Shown: positions 1 to 8,469, counted from the stretch's first letter. The stretch is DNA of 39,449 nt from a bacterium (GCA_021784555.1 JAJYHY010000032.1:1-39449), one strand, 5' to 3'. Numbers and translations are program-made. The notes: generated by a model not told the origin, from the letters alone.

Positions 1-2
1 CG

Positions 3-611
3 ATCTTCGAATCTCTGATGCGCGACGCCACCACGCGCAGCAACAGGCTCGAGGGCAGGTTAAGCGGGCGCCTGGCTGTCACTCACGCCAACACCGAGGA
101 CTGGCGAACGGTGATGGGCGCCGGCTCACTTAACCTGCGCAACGGCTTGCTCTGGGACATCCCCATCTTTGGCATCTTCTCGCCGGTGCTTAACCGCATT
201 TCCCCCGGGCTGGGAAGCAGCCGGGCTGGAACCGCTGCCTGTGATTTCACCATCACTAACGGCGTGATTCACTCCGAGAACCTCGGCATCCGTTCCCATG
301 CCTTGCGCCTGCGCTACCGCGGCACCGTCGATCTCCAGGGCCAGGTTAATGCGCGAGTGGAGGGTTTGTTGCTTCGCGACGTGTGGCTTGTGGGGCCGTT
401 GGTCAGCACCGTTTTCTGGCCGGTGACCAAGATGTTCGAATACAAGCTGAGCGGCCCCCTGGAGAAGCCCCAGAGTCAGCCGGTCTTCTTCGTGCCAAAA
501 GTCGTGCTCTTCCCCTTCCACCCTCTGCGCACCTTGAAAGGCCTCCTCCAGGAACAGCCCCGAACCAACGCGCCGCCCCAGTTTGGACCTGTTCCCGGCC
601 TCTCCCAGTGA
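3..611 (+). CDS. AsmA-like C-terminal region protein, 3' end only
   Basis: The frame is open to the left edge, so this is the last ~202 codons of a longer gene; the first internal ATG is at 18. The sequence has the look of the C-terminal beta-rich part of AsmA-like envelope proteins: a stretch with 'LNLRNGLLWDIPIFGIFSP' and 'ISPGLGSSRAG', then 'FTITNGVIHSENLGI' and a repeat of short strands ending in 'LSGPLEKPQ'. AsmA-like proteins are large periplasm-spanning proteins linked to outer-membrane lipid homeostasis; that role is family knowledge. The C-terminal ~50 residues are Pro-rich and positively charged. The gene converges on the efflux operon with ~77 bp between them and no clear terminator. 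Assignment to the AsmA/DUF3971-like group rests on recognition, not alignment. Confidence 0.72.
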   Translation: MFESLMRDATTRSNRLEGRLSGRLAVTHANTEDWRTVMGAGSLNLRNGLLWDIPIFGIFSPVLNRISPGLGSSRAGTAACDFTITNGVIHSENLGIRSHALRLRYRGTVDLQGQVNARVEGLLLRDVWLVGPLVSTVFWPVTKMFEYKLSGPLEKPQSQPVFFVPKVVLFPFHPLRTLKGLLQEQPRTNAPPQFGPVPGLSQ

Positions 612-688
612 GCCGCGATGCATGCGGGACGTGAAGCGGCGCCGGAGTTCGTCGGGTCGTTTGAGTTTGGGTGAGATGGGCTTCCGTG

Positions 689-2020
689 TCAGCCTTTCGA
701 GGGCGGAAGGCCGAGCAGCGTGAGCAATGCCGATTCCGCCAATTGGAGGGAGGTTCTGAGCTGAACCGCGGCCGCTTGCTGAGTCAGGAAATTAGATTCT
801 TGGGTGACGTAGCTGTCGAGCGCCAGGTTGCCTTGCCGGTAACTCCGTTCCGCGGCCTTTGCCGCCTGTTCCAGGGAGGGAAGGCTGGGGGCCAAGTTCT
901 CTAACTGGCGCGTCATAATGCGCGTCGCCTGCCAGACCTGGTGGGCTTGGCCGGCGGCTTGATCGAGTCGCGCCTGGTAGGTTTGGTAAAGCACAGCACG
1001 CGTAGCGCGTTGAATCGCTATCTGGCCCCGGTTCCGATTGAAGAGCGGCAAGGTGATGTTCACCGTGAAGCCGCTTGAATAGACGCCTTCCTCGGCGCTC
1101 TTGGAACGTTGCACGCCGGCGCTCATGGAAGGAAACTGGGCTAAGATGGCCTCACGCAGCAGTTGTTCCTGGCTCTCGTAGCCCGCGCGCAGGGCGAGCA
1201 AGTCCGCCCGCCGATGCGGCAGCGCGGCCACCGCGCTTTGAAAGGCCTTAGCGGAAAGCGCCTTGACTCCACGCCCGCCGAGCAATCGCAGGCGCGTGTC
1301 CGGCTTGAGGCCGAGCAGTTGGTTGAGGGCGTGGCGGGTTTGGTTGAGTTGAAGTTCGGTCTGGCGCAATTGGGTCTGCGCGCTGGTGAGGGCGGCAAAG
1401 TCGGCCATTACGGCGCCGGCGGTCATATTGTTGCGTTCCAGCGCGGCTTGGTTCTGACGGTACTGGTTCGAGAGCAAATCGGTATTGGTCGTGAGCAGGC
1501 CCTGGAGTTCGGCGTCGGCGCGCTCTTGGATAAAAAGCTCCCGTGCTTGTTCCGCCACCTGCCATTCCTGCCAAAGGATTTCCAGGTTGACCTGGCGCTG
1601 GTGGGCTTGGGCGGCGGCTTTGGCGGCGCCCCGGGTAATTAGCGCCTTGAGGTCCTCGCTCAAACCAACATTGTAGCCGGTGATGGAGGTGGATTTGGAA
1701 AGGCCGCCACTGACCACCGGGTCGGGCAACAAACCGGTCTCCAGCACCTGGGCGCGCGCGACGCCCGCTTGCAACCGTTGCGCTTTGAGGTCAGGGTTGT
1801 TAACCACGGCCAGGGTCATCACGGTCGTTTCGTCCAGGCCGTTTGTGGGATTGAAGGGGTGAGGCTTGATTCCCGGCAGATTGAATTCGGTGATGGGCAC
1901 TTTGAGCGCGGGGGAGCGGGCAAGGTTGGGAGCGGTCGGCAGGGGGCTGGGATGAAAGGTGGTACAGGCTGAAACGAACAGGGGGAAAAGCCAGGGGGCC
2001 ACGTGGCGAACATCCAACAT
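689..2020 (-). CDS. TolC-family outer-membrane efflux lipoprotein
   Basis: Third gene of the efflux operon. Outer-membrane factors form the trimeric exit duct for RND pumps. The protein is rich in long amphipathic helices with Ala, Gln and Leu, including 'LRQTELQLNQTRHALNQLLG' and the C-terminal mirror 'QLRTSLQLAESALLTLLGLP', the two-repeat pattern of OEP/TolC proteins; ~443 aa is a normal length. A lipobox-like 'LFVSAC' follows a short hydrophobic stretch, so the mature protein is probably lipid-anchored. The frame stays open upstream to 2152, but those residues are translated interspersed repeat (motifs such as 'WMFDVRCSM'). I therefore chose the ATG at 2020, nearest the signal sequence; 2041 and 2062 are other in-frame ATGs. 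No convincing ribosome binding site decides between them. Confidence 0.85.
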   Translation of the reverse strand: MLDVRHVAPWLFPLFVSACTTFHPSPLPTAPNLARSPALKVPITEFNLPGIKPHPFNPTNGLDETTVMTLAVVNNPDLKAQRLQAGVARAQVLETGLLPDPVVSGGLSKSTSITGYNVGLSEDLKALITRGAAKAAAQAHQRQVNLEILWQEWQVAEQARELFIQERADAELQGLLTTNTDLLSNQYRQNQAALERNNMTAGAVMADFAALTSAQTQLRQTELQLNQTRHALNQLLGLKPDTRLRLLGGRGVKALSAKAFQSAVAALPHRRADLLALRAGYESQEQLLREAILAQFPSMSAGVQRSKSAEEGVYSSGFTVNITLPLFNRNRGQIAIQRATRAVLYQTYQARLDQAAGQAHQVWQATRIMTRQLENLAPSLPSLEQAAKAAERSYRQGNLALDSYVTQESNFLTQQAAAVQLRTSLQLAESALLTLLGLPPSKG

Positions 2021-2145
2021 CCAACATCGAACACCCAACATTGAACATCGAACATCAAACATCCAACGCCGAACATCCGACACCCAATGAATGGGCCGAC
2101 GGGCGGTTCTTGGATGTTCGGTGTTGAATGTTGAATGTTGAATGC
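2003..2145. repeat. Interspersed AACATCC/GGATGTT repeat, copy A
   Basis: A run of 7-9 bp units of the AACATCC/AACATCG type (about 2006-2070) is followed by a core with CAATGAATGGGCCGACGG near 2083-2101. After that come complementary units GGATGTTCGG, TGTTGAATGT and so on (2112-2142). The two halves could fold into a long imperfect hairpin. The core recurs in copy B. The repeat overlaps the upstream open frame of the TolC-like gene and may include its true start. I associate such degenerate repeats with verrucomicrobial genomes; that is recollection, not a search. Confidence 0.8.
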
Positions 2146-2185
2146 TCTTCACTCAGTTCCTTTCGGCTCTTTCACCCCACATAGG

Positions 2186-2268
2186 GAACATCCAGCATCC
2201 AACATCCAATGAATGCGCCAACGGACGGTTCTTGGATGTTCGATGTTGGATGTTGGATGTTCGATATT
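2186..2268. repeat. Interspersed AACATCC/GGATGTT repeat, copy B
   Basis: Second copy, between the RND pump and the TolC-like gene. It has the same layout as copy A: AACATCC-type units, the core CAATGAATGCGCCAACGGAC, then 'GGTTCTTGGATGTTCGATG' and further GGATGTT units. Copies A and B share the core apart from a few substitutions, so they derive from one ancestral element rather than from simple repeat slippage. Confidence 0.8.
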
Positions 2269-2270
2269 TT

Positions 2271-5200
2271 TCAGCGGGTTCCTCTCGCCAGTTGTTTGCG
2301 GCGCCAGTGCAGGTAGAGCGCCGGGATGAGGTTGGTGCTGCGGATGGCGCTCCAGAGCACACCTCCCAGGATGACCACGGCCAAACCCTGTTCGGGCGCC
2401 GCGCCCTGGCCCCAGCCCAGAGCGGTGGGCAGCATGCCCAGGGCAGCGGTCAGCGTGGTAAGCACGATGGGGCGGAAGCGGACGTGAATTGCCTCGCGCA
2501 CCGCCTCCTCGACGGGGATGCCGGCGGCCTCGTTCCGTCGAGCGCGGTCAAGGAGGACGATTCCGTGGGCCAGGCCGATGCCGATGAGGGTCAGGAAGGC
2601 CACCACGCCCGTGGCGTTCAGTCCCACCCGGCTCACCACCAGGGCAATCGCCCCACCCATGATGGCCAGCGGCACCTCCAGCAGCAGCAGACCCGGGACC
2701 AGCAGGCCGTCAAATTGCAGGATCAAGATGCCTGCCAAAAGGATAAATGCCGCCACTCCGGCCGCGCCCAAGCCAATGAGCGCTTGCTCCAATTGAATAT
2801 ACAATCCGCCGAAAGCAATGCGGTAGCCGCTGGGCAGCGACAATCCCGCGACCGCGCGTTTGGCGGCGGCAATGCCGCTCAAGCCGGAGGGGGTGGTCAA
2901 AATGTCCAAGGCCCGCGCGGCGTCCTCATGCCGGAGTTGATTGGGGGTCCTGACCAGCTTGAGTTGGGCGAGCTGGTTCAGGGGGGTCCAGTCTTGGGTG
3001 CGGATCGGCACCTGGCCCAACTGCCGCAGCGTCTTGCGCGGGGCGCCGGCCAGGCGGACATAGAGGGCGAGCGGCACGTTCCCCTCGGGCACTTGGGCCA
3101 CGACCTGGCCGTCCAGCAAGGGCTCAATTTGGGCATAGAGGCTTGCCGGGGTGAGTTGATGGGCCGCCAGGGCTGGGCTATTCGGCAACACCTGTAATTG
3201 GGTAACCGGGTAAGCATCGTTGTTGAAAATGCTGCTCAGGCCATGGACCGAGCGCAGCCGGGCGGCAATTTTCTCCGAAAGCGCGCGCAGTTGACTGATG
3301 TTATTGCCGAAGAGCCGGACGACAAAGGGCTGCGGCAGCCCGGACAGGCTTTCTCCCACCCGCTCCAGGGTCGGCGTGTTAACCGAAACCTCCATGCCGG
3401 TCAGGCCGGATTCATTGCGCAGGCGCGCGGCGATGCGGTTCAGACTGTTCACGCTGACGCCGCTTTTGAGCGCTATCTGAATCTCGCCGGCGTAAGCGGG
3501 TTCGGTGTAAGCCGTGGTGGAGGCCGACCCGATTCGGGCAAAGACGTGCGCCACCGCGGGGTCTTGGAGCAGGTGACGCGCCATGGTTCGGACGGCCGCC
3601 TCGGTGTCCAGCAGGGCGGTGCCCGGGGCGAGCGTGAAACTCTCCAGCAAAACCCCCTCATTGGGCAGCGGCAGGAAGTTGATGGGCGTCAGGACCAGGC
3701 CGCCCAAGCTCAGCACCAGTACTACCAGCGTTATGGCCAGGCTCAGCATCGGGCGGCGCGAGACCCAATTGAACAGGTGTTCGTTCAGCCGTCGCAGCCG
3801 CTCCAGCAACCGTCCGCCAGCGGTGAGCGTTCCGCGGGGATGCGCCTTCAGGAAGCCCAGGCCGAGGGGAATGAGGCTGAGCGAGATTACCAGCGAAGCC
3901 AGCAGGGTCAGCGTCATCGCCAGCGCGAACGGGATAAAAAAGAGTCCGGCCAAGCCGCCTACGAAAAGGAGCGGAATGAAGACGGCGACGTTGGTCAGGG
4001 TTCCCGTGACATCAGGAATGGCGATGATTTTCACGCCGCGCCAGATGCCGGGCCAATGCTCATCCCCTTGCTCCCAGCAGTGGTAAATGCTTTCCAGCAC
4101 CAGGATGGCGTCGTCAGCCAGCAACCCAACCACCACCGTCAGCGCGCCCAAGGTGAGCAGGTTCAGGCTCTCCCCCGCCAGGTGGAGGCCGGCGATGCCC
4201 ATCAACAGCGCCAGCGGGATGCTCAAGGCCAGCATCCAGATTCCTCGCCCAGCCCCGAGGACCCAGAGCAGCACCGCGACGGCCAACACCGCCCCGATGA
4301 GCAGGTTGCGTCCCAAATCCGTCCCGACGATATGGACGAGGTGGCCTTGGCTATAAGTCCGCACCCAACGCACCCCGCTGGGCAACAGGTTTGTGGTATG
4401 GTCCAGGGTGGCCTGCACGGCACGCGTGACCGGGACGGTCGATGCGCCCGGTTGCTTAAAAATGGTCAGAGCAACACTCGGCCGCCCATCCAGCGAGACC
4501 GCGTTGTGCGTCGGCACGGCTGCGCGCACGACATGCGCCAGGTCCCGCAACGGAATGGGACCTTGAGGGCCGGGCACGAGGATGCGCTCCAATTGGGCGA
4601 CGTGGATGGGCAGGTGGCGCGCCTCGATGAGCACGTCTTGGTGTCCCAGGGAAACATAACCGCCCGGCTCGAGCACGACCTGGTCCTTGAGGGCTTGGGT
4701 CAAAGCGGTGATTGAAACCCGGAAGCGGTGCAGCGCCGACAGGTCCGGTTGCACCCACAGCGCCTCATCGCCCGCGCCATAAACCTCCACCAACTGCACC
4801 CCGCTTAAGGCGCGCAGGGCGGGGGCGACGTTGGCCAGGACGGCCCGCTGCACCTGGGCGGGCGCCACGCCGGCGGGGATTTGCGCCGTGTAGTCGGCCA
4901 CTTCGTTGATGGCGTTGCCCATAATCTGGGCGAAGGGCTGGGCCGCGGCGGGGATTTGGCCGCGCGCGCGATCCACGGCGCCGTTGACCGCCTGCAAATC
5001 CAATTGGGCGCCGGTGCCCTGGCGAAACCGAACGTCGGTTTCCACTGTGCCATTGCCCATCGTCGAGCGGACGCTGACCAGGTTCGGCAAGGCCAGGATT
5101 TGACCCTCGATGGGCCAGGCAATCAGCGTTTCCAATTCGCTGGCCGTCGCCCCGGGCAGATGGGTGATCACGCTCACCTGGGGAAAATTGAACCGCGGCA

Positions 5201-5318
5201 GGACTTCGACTGGGACCTGCTTGAAGGCATAGATGCCGTAAGCCATGAGCAGGCCGAAGAGAAGCGCCCAGACCAAAGGCCGCATCCAGAGCGGACGATT
5301 TCCTCTTTCAGCAGGCAT
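2271..5318 (-). CDS. RND-family efflux transporter permease
   Basis: Inner-membrane proton-driven pump of the AcrB/CzcA superfamily, exporting drugs or metals together with the adjacent adaptor and outer-membrane factor. At 1015 aa it is close to family length. There is one transmembrane helix near residues 13-33, a porter domain with 'FPQVSVITHLPGATASELE', then a block of helices from about 335. 'GLLADDAILVLES' in the fourth helix carries the Asp pair (D402, D403) of the proton relay. A second duplicated half starts near residue 520 and ends with helices containing 'FLTLIGIGLAHGIVLLDRAR'. The Asp pair resembles the hydrophobe/amphiphile type (AcrB) more than the metal type, but substrate cannot be called. 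It lies 56 bp after the adaptor stop and is co-oriented with it. Confidence 0.93.
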   Translation of the reverse strand: MPAERGNRPLWMRPLVWALLFGLLMAYGIYAFKQVPVEVLPRFNFPQVSVITHLPGATASELETLIAWPIEGQILALPNLVSVRSTMGNGTVETDVRFRQGTGAQLDLQAVNGAVDRARGQIPAAAQPFAQIMGNAINEVADYTAQIPAGVAPAQVQRAVLANVAPALRALSGVQLVEVYGAGDEALWVQPDLSALHRFRVSITALTQALKDQVVLEPGGYVSLGHQDVLIEARHLPIHVAQLERILVPGPQGPIPLRDLAHVVRAAVPTHNAVSLDGRPSVALTIFKQPGASTVPVTRAVQATLDHTTNLLPSGVRWVRTYSQGHLVHIVGTDLGRNLLIGAVLAVAVLLWVLGAGRGIWMLALSIPLALLMGIAGLHLAGESLNLLTLGALTVVVGLLADDAILVLESIYHCWEQGDEHWPGIWRGVKIIAIPDVTGTLTNVAVFIPLLFVGGLAGLFFIPFALAMTLTLLASLVISLSLIPLGLGFLKAHPRGTLTAGGRLLERLRRLNEHLFNWVSRRPMLSLAITLVVLVLSLGGLVLTPINFLPLPNEGVLLESFTLAPGTALLDTEAAVRTMARHLLQDPAVAHVFARIGSASTTAYTEPAYAGEIQIALKSGVSVNSLNRIAARLRNESGLTGMEVSVNTPTLERVGESLSGLPQPFVVRLFGNNISQLRALSEKIAARLRSVHGLSSIFNNDAYPVTQLQVLPNSPALAAHQLTPASLYAQIEPLLDGQVVAQVPEGNVPLALYVRLAGAPRKTLRQLGQVPIRTQDWTPLNQLAQLKLVRTPNQLRHEDAARALDILTTPSGLSGIAAAKRAVAGLSLPSGYRIAFGGLYIQLEQALIGLGAAGVAAFILLAGILILQFDGLLVPGLLLLEVPLAIMGGAIALVVSRVGLNATGVVAFLTLIGIGLAHGIVLLDRARRNEAAGIPVEEAVREAIHVRFRPIVLTTLTAALGMLPTALGWGQGAAPEQGLAVVILGGVLWSAIRSTNLIPALYLHWRRKQLARGTR

Positions 5319-5374
5319 GTTTGTGTTCCTTGCGCTTTCTGGGGTTCATTGGCAGGGGTGGTGTCGGGAGGGTT

Positions 5375-6454
5375 TCAATCCGGCGCCTTGTAGCTCTTGG
5401 AAAGGCCGCGGTGGAATTCCAAATAAGCATTTTCCACCACGACCTGCGCGCCCGGCTTCAATCCGCTCTCGATGAAGGTCTTCCACCCGCGCGCCGGCCC
5501 CGGCACAACCGGCTGCGGTCGTTCGCCTTTTGGCGTATGTACCAAAACCCACCAGCGGCCTTTGTCGAGAACAAGGGCCAGCGTCGGCACCGCGACCAGC
5601 GAGCGCGTCTGGCCGTTCAAGAGCACCGTTCCGAACTCGCCGTTGAGCCAGTTCGGCGTTGAGGGGGCGGCCATCATGCCGACGGATTCGCCGCCGTCAG
5701 GGCCTATCGCCCCAAACACCGTCACCACCTTGACCGGGATGACTTCGCCCCCGCCCGCCGGAGAGAATGTCCCCGTCATCCCGGTCCGGAGCGAGCGGAT
5801 ATCGCTCCCGTAGAAGGCGGCCTGGAGCCAAAGCTGGTTGGCCGGCTGCAACGTGAGAAGGGTCTGGCCCGCTGCCACGCGCTGGCCATTGGCAGCGTTC
5901 AGCGCCAGCACCGTCCCCGCGCCCGGCGCAAACAGGGTGGCGGTCAGTTGCAGGGCCTTCAACTGGGCCTGGGCGGTGGCCAGCGCGCCAGTCGCGTCGG
6001 CGGCCGCGCTTTCCGCCTGATAGACCTGCTGCTGCGTGCTGAGGTGGGAAGGCAATTGCTGGCGCTCGACCGCCAAGGCCTTATTGGCGGCGGCCAAACG
6101 GGCCTGCGCGCCGCTCACCGCCGCCTCGGCCTGAGCCTGAGCCGCCTCGATTTCCGGGCCCGTGAGATCGCCCAGCTTTTGGCCGGCCCGCACCGAAGCG
6201 CCCGGCACGACCTCCAGGCCGGTTACCACGCCGGCTTGGACTGCCACCAGCGGCAGCACGGATACAGGCTCGACCTGCGCATAAGCCTCGAACTGGTTGG
6301 TAAGCGTCCGCGGTTGCGCCGCTACCGTCACCCCGTTCGTTGCCGCCCCGGCCGGACCGGCGGCAAGCAACAGCCCCGCGCTCAACATCCACCACACCAT
6401 GCCCACACTGGGCCTAAGCAGGCAAGTTGAGCGAACATCGACCTTAGTAGTCAT
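5375..6454 (-). CDS. RND efflux periplasmic adaptor subunit (HlyD/MFP family)
   Basis: First gene of the efflux operon, 359 aa. Membrane-fusion proteins bridge the inner-membrane pump and the outer-membrane channel. An N-terminal hydrophobic segment 'MLSAGLLLAAGPAGAA' (about 23-38) looks like a signal peptide. It is followed by the first half of a barrel/lipoyl motif ('VQAGVVTGLEVVPGASVRAG'), an Ala/Gln-rich alpha-hairpin (about 105-160), and the second lipoyl half ('LFAPGAGTVLALNAANGQRV'). The C-terminal beta domain ends in 'GLKPGAQVVVENAYLEFHRG'. The start at 6454 gives a positively charged n-region; an ATG at residue 19 is an alternative. The ribosome binding site is weak at either. Phased GTAAR boxes lie 23-49 bp upstream. 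Confidence 0.9.
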   Translation of the reverse strand: MTTKVDVRSTCLLRPSVGMVWWMLSAGLLLAAGPAGAATNGVTVAAQPRTLTNQFEAYAQVEPVSVLPLVAVQAGVVTGLEVVPGASVRAGQKLGDLTGPEIEAAQAQAEAAVSGAQARLAAANKALAVERQQLPSHLSTQQQVYQAESAAADATGALATAQAQLKALQLTATLFAPGAGTVLALNAANGQRVAAGQTLLTLQPANQLWLQAAFYGSDIRSLRTGMTGTFSPAGGGEVIPVKVVTVFGAIGPDGGESVGMMAAPSTPNWLNGEFGTVLLNGQTRSLVAVPTLALVLDKGRWWVLVHTPKGERPQPVVPGPARGWKTFIESGLKPGAQVVVENAYLEFHRGLSKSYKAPD

Positions 6455-6476
6455 ACCCCGAAGATAACCCCTGCCC

Positions 6477-6503
6477 CTTACGCAACCTTTACGGGGAGCT
6501 TAC
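6477..6503 (-). promoter_or_regulatory. Three phased GTAAR boxes upstream of the RND operon
   Basis: Read on the minus strand, GTAAG, GTAAA and GTAAG occur with 6-bp gaps, their plus-strand positions being 6499-6503, 6488-6492 and 6477-6481. The period is exactly 11 bp, one helical turn. OmpR/PhoB-family response regulators bind such direct repeats, and CpxR is known for GTAAA-N(4-8)-GTAAA. The operon it precedes is an envelope efflux system, a typical target. No regulator gene is in the window. Confidence 0.45.
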
Positions 6504-7018
6504 ATTTGCGTCAGCTTGCCAGATATGCGGGAAAAACCCTATGCACCGCATTTTGTGGCGCGGACAAAAAGGGGCGAGGCGGTTGCGGCCCTACGGTTTA
6601 CGGCCCAGGACGATGTGGATAGGGGAGGCGGCGGCGAAGGGCGTATGGCGGCGGAGGTGATGGAGACAGCGGGTCGGTATGTGTCGAGGGGGGAGTTCGA
6701 GGCGCTCGGAGGGATGAGGGCGGAAGGCTGGCGTCCACCAGAATCCTTCCAAGTGACCCCTTCGGGTTACTTCCCCCGTCCCGCCACAAAACCTGGGGCG
6801 AATTTGCTTATGGGTGAATCGAAATGCGTTAGTTCATGGCATCAAGGTGTCAGGGGCTGTCGAGGGGAGCAAGCCGAGCCGAGCCGCCGCCGAACGTCCA
6901 AAGGTTGAGCGCCCGCCTCCGGAAACGCAAGCCTGAGTGTGAAGGGCACATCCAAAGTCCCACCAGCCATCGAGCGGAAGCCCGGGGCGGCGGTTCGTCT
7001 CCAGCGTCTGGTTCCGGG
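6504..7018. other. No convincing gene; gap between efflux operon and DUF1801 gene
   Basis: About 515 bp upstream of the efflux operon. Open frames here have low-complexity Gly/Arg/Pro composition and no recognisable domain, so I call none of them. Any promoter of the efflux operon beyond the phased boxes should be at the left end. No hairpin or RNA gene was recognised. Confidence 0.5.
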
Positions 7019-7357
7019 TTAGGCCACCGCCTTCTTGACGAGCGCGCCAATCCTGGCTTCAGTCGCGGCGTCCAGCGAGGTGATGGTCCATGCGACGGGG
7101 TGCATGTGGGCGCCCTCCTCGCGGGCGGGGTTGACTACTTCGCCAAATCCGAACGCGATGAACTCTTTGTCTGTTTTGATGTAGCAGATGTCCTTGCCGT
7201 TCTTCACGTAGAACGGGAGTCCCCACCGTACGATCGCTTCCAGCGACGGCGCGCTTTCCCGGATGATGCGGTGCAGGCGTTCTCCAATCTCCCGATACCG
7301 TGCGGGGGCCTGGCCGAGTTTAGCGAGGACGGCCGCGTCACCCTTCTTTGTGAACAT
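7019..7357 (-). CDS. DUF1801 domain protein
   Basis: 112 aa, single small domain. 'ESAPSLEAIVRWGLPFYVKN' followed by 'ICYIKTDKEFIAFGFGEVVN' matches the pattern I know from DUF1801/YdhG-like proteins, where a small alpha/beta domain begins with a helix and a 'WG.P.Y' motif. Some relatives have been named iron chaperones, but no firm activity can be assigned. A good ribosome binding site (AAGGAG, about 10 nt before the ATG at 7357) supports the start. It appears monocistronic. Confidence 0.82.
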   Translation of the reverse strand: MFTKKGDAAVLAKLGQAPARYREIGERLHRIIRESAPSLEAIVRWGLPFYVKNGKDICYIKTDKEFIAFGFGEVVNPAREEGAHMHPVAWTITSLDAATEARIGALVKKAVA

Positions 7358-7659
7358 ATGTTTAGATCTCCTTCAACGTTTCGGACGGCGTCGCGCTTTG
7401 CTCGCCCAACGAACATTCACCGACCGGCGGTCGTTTATGCCGTGCCGGCATCCAGTCCGGCCAAGGCAGCGCAAGTCGTTTACGATCAAGACCCACAGCA
7501 CGGAAACTAAAGCGGTTCGCCCCACGTGTCAACTTCCCCGGACGCCCTTCGTAACCAAGGAAATCGCCTCCAATTGTACGATTGCCGGTTCATCCGCCAA
7601 GCCGAGCAAAAATAGACGCGCCAGAACACAAGCGCCATAATGCCGAAGGCCATCTGAGC

Positions 7660-7749
7660 CGGATTTTGATACCAGTCGTGCTTGCCTCCATGCCGGATAA
7701 GCACGCACCCAAGGGCTTCAATCCGCTGGATCAGGTCCCGCCGCTTCAC
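7660..7749 (-). pseudogene. hicA-like toxin remnant, N-terminal part only
   Basis: From a GTG at 7749, preceded by GGAGATGGC, the frame reads 'KRRDLIQRIEALGCVLIRHG' and then 'GKHDWYQNP'. This is the first ~30 residues of a HicA mRNA interferase, including the conserved catalytic His context 'GGKH'. After Pro the similarity stops and the frame continues as unrelated sequence to 7507, so the C-terminal half is lost. In another frame just upstream, a coding stretch ends '...RRVAELEMA' with its TGA overlapping the GTG, which could be the tail of a matching antitoxin; that part is tentative. It lies ~170 bp beyond the stop of the intact hicB. Confidence 0.6.
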
Positions 7750-7915
7750 GCCATCTCCAGCTCGGCAACCCGTCGTACGGCCGGAATCTCGCCACTCCGA
7801 AGATCGCGACACAGCAGGCGCTTCGTCCAGCCAGCGCGGTAAGCAGTGCGCCGGCTTCAGCCACTCCCAGATTCCCCGGCCCTCAGCCGGGCGCACTGCC
7901 TACCTCGCATTTCTG

Positions 7916-8131
7916 TTAGGCCGCCACCTCGCAATACGCCGCGTCAGAATGGGGCTCTGGTACTGGCTCACCCGCCACCCGCAGACCCTCAATGTGAAAT
8001 TCTATCGCGTCATGCATCTCTTGCTCCACTTCCGGCCGAGTCCGCCCTGTGGCCGCGCAACCGGGCAGGTCGGGGGAATATGCCGAGAAACCCGTCCCGG
8101 TACTCTCGATAATAATCAGATAACGGCTCAT
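7916..8131 (-). CDS. hicB: HicB-family antitoxin
   Basis: 71 aa. 'YSPDLPGCAATGRTRPEVEQ' is the signature of the HicB fold (partial RNase-H-like), followed by 'EMHDAIEFHIEGLRVAGEPV' and a short tail. HicB proteins bind and neutralise HicA and usually repress their own operon. This copy is the short type, with no visible helix-turn-helix or ribbon-helix-helix extension, so operator binding would need another route. Its ATG overlaps the hicA stop by 4 bp (ATGA), indicating translational coupling in the order toxin then antitoxin. Confidence 0.88.
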   Translation of the reverse strand: MSRYLIIIESTGTGFSAYSPDLPGCAATGRTRPEVEQEMHDAIEFHIEGLRVAGEPVPEPHSDAAYCEVAA

Positions 8132-8313
8132 TTGAGTTCTGCTTGTTTTAAGATACTATTTTGCGTTCCTGGGGCAAGGTCGTCGTTGGGCTTCCCCGGG
8201 ACCGTGACGAGTCCTCGCTTTTGAGGGTGCTTGTACTGTCGATGGCTGCCCCGAGTCCGGTCCAGATACCAGCCGTCCTGCTCGATCAACTTCATGACCT
8301 CTCGAACTTTCAT
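8128..8313 (-). CDS. hicA: HicA-family toxin (mRNA interferase)
   Basis: 61 aa from the ATG at 8313: 'MKVREVMKLIEQDGWYLDRT', then 'RGSHRQYKHP' and 'GLVTVPGKPNDDLAPGTQNS'. This is a complete double-stranded-RNA-binding-like HicA domain with the conserved catalytic His in 'GSHRQY'. HicA cleaves mRNA and tmRNA when free of HicB. The frame is open to 8397, but the family normally begins at 'MKVRE', so I reject the extension. No strong ribosome binding site is seen for either start. It forms an operon with hicB. Confidence 0.9.
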   Translation of the reverse strand: MKVREVMKLIEQDGWYLDRTRGSHRQYKHPQKRGLVTVPGKPNDDLAPGTQNSILKQAELK

Positions 8314-8469
8314 CGCTGGTGATCTTGACATCCCGGGTTTCGCCATCAAGATCGCTCTTGGGAGGCACAAGTTCACAGAAAACGAAATGAACGTCAACGC
8401 AGTTCAGATGAGGGCCGTAATAGCCTCTGCGGCAATGGCTTGCATCTTGCCCTGGCCCGCTGGCACGAG

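Noticed and set aside
2003-2268. CRISPR array from the regularly repeated AACATCC units
   Set aside because: Units are 7-9 bp, contiguous and mirrored around a core; there are no spacers of uniform length and no cas genes.
2142-3197. 351-aa open frame starting in the repeat and running antisense to the RND gene
   Set aside because: Begins inside the interspersed repeat and continues as antisense; no domain.
3198-4715. 505-aa open frame opposite the RND pump
   Set aside because: Antisense shadow of a clear transporter gene in GC-rich DNA; composition (Gln, Arg, Asp) is low-complexity and no domain is visible.
6516-6908. 130-aa open frame in the gap before the DUF1801 gene
   Set aside because: Low complexity, no ribosome binding site, no recognisable motif.
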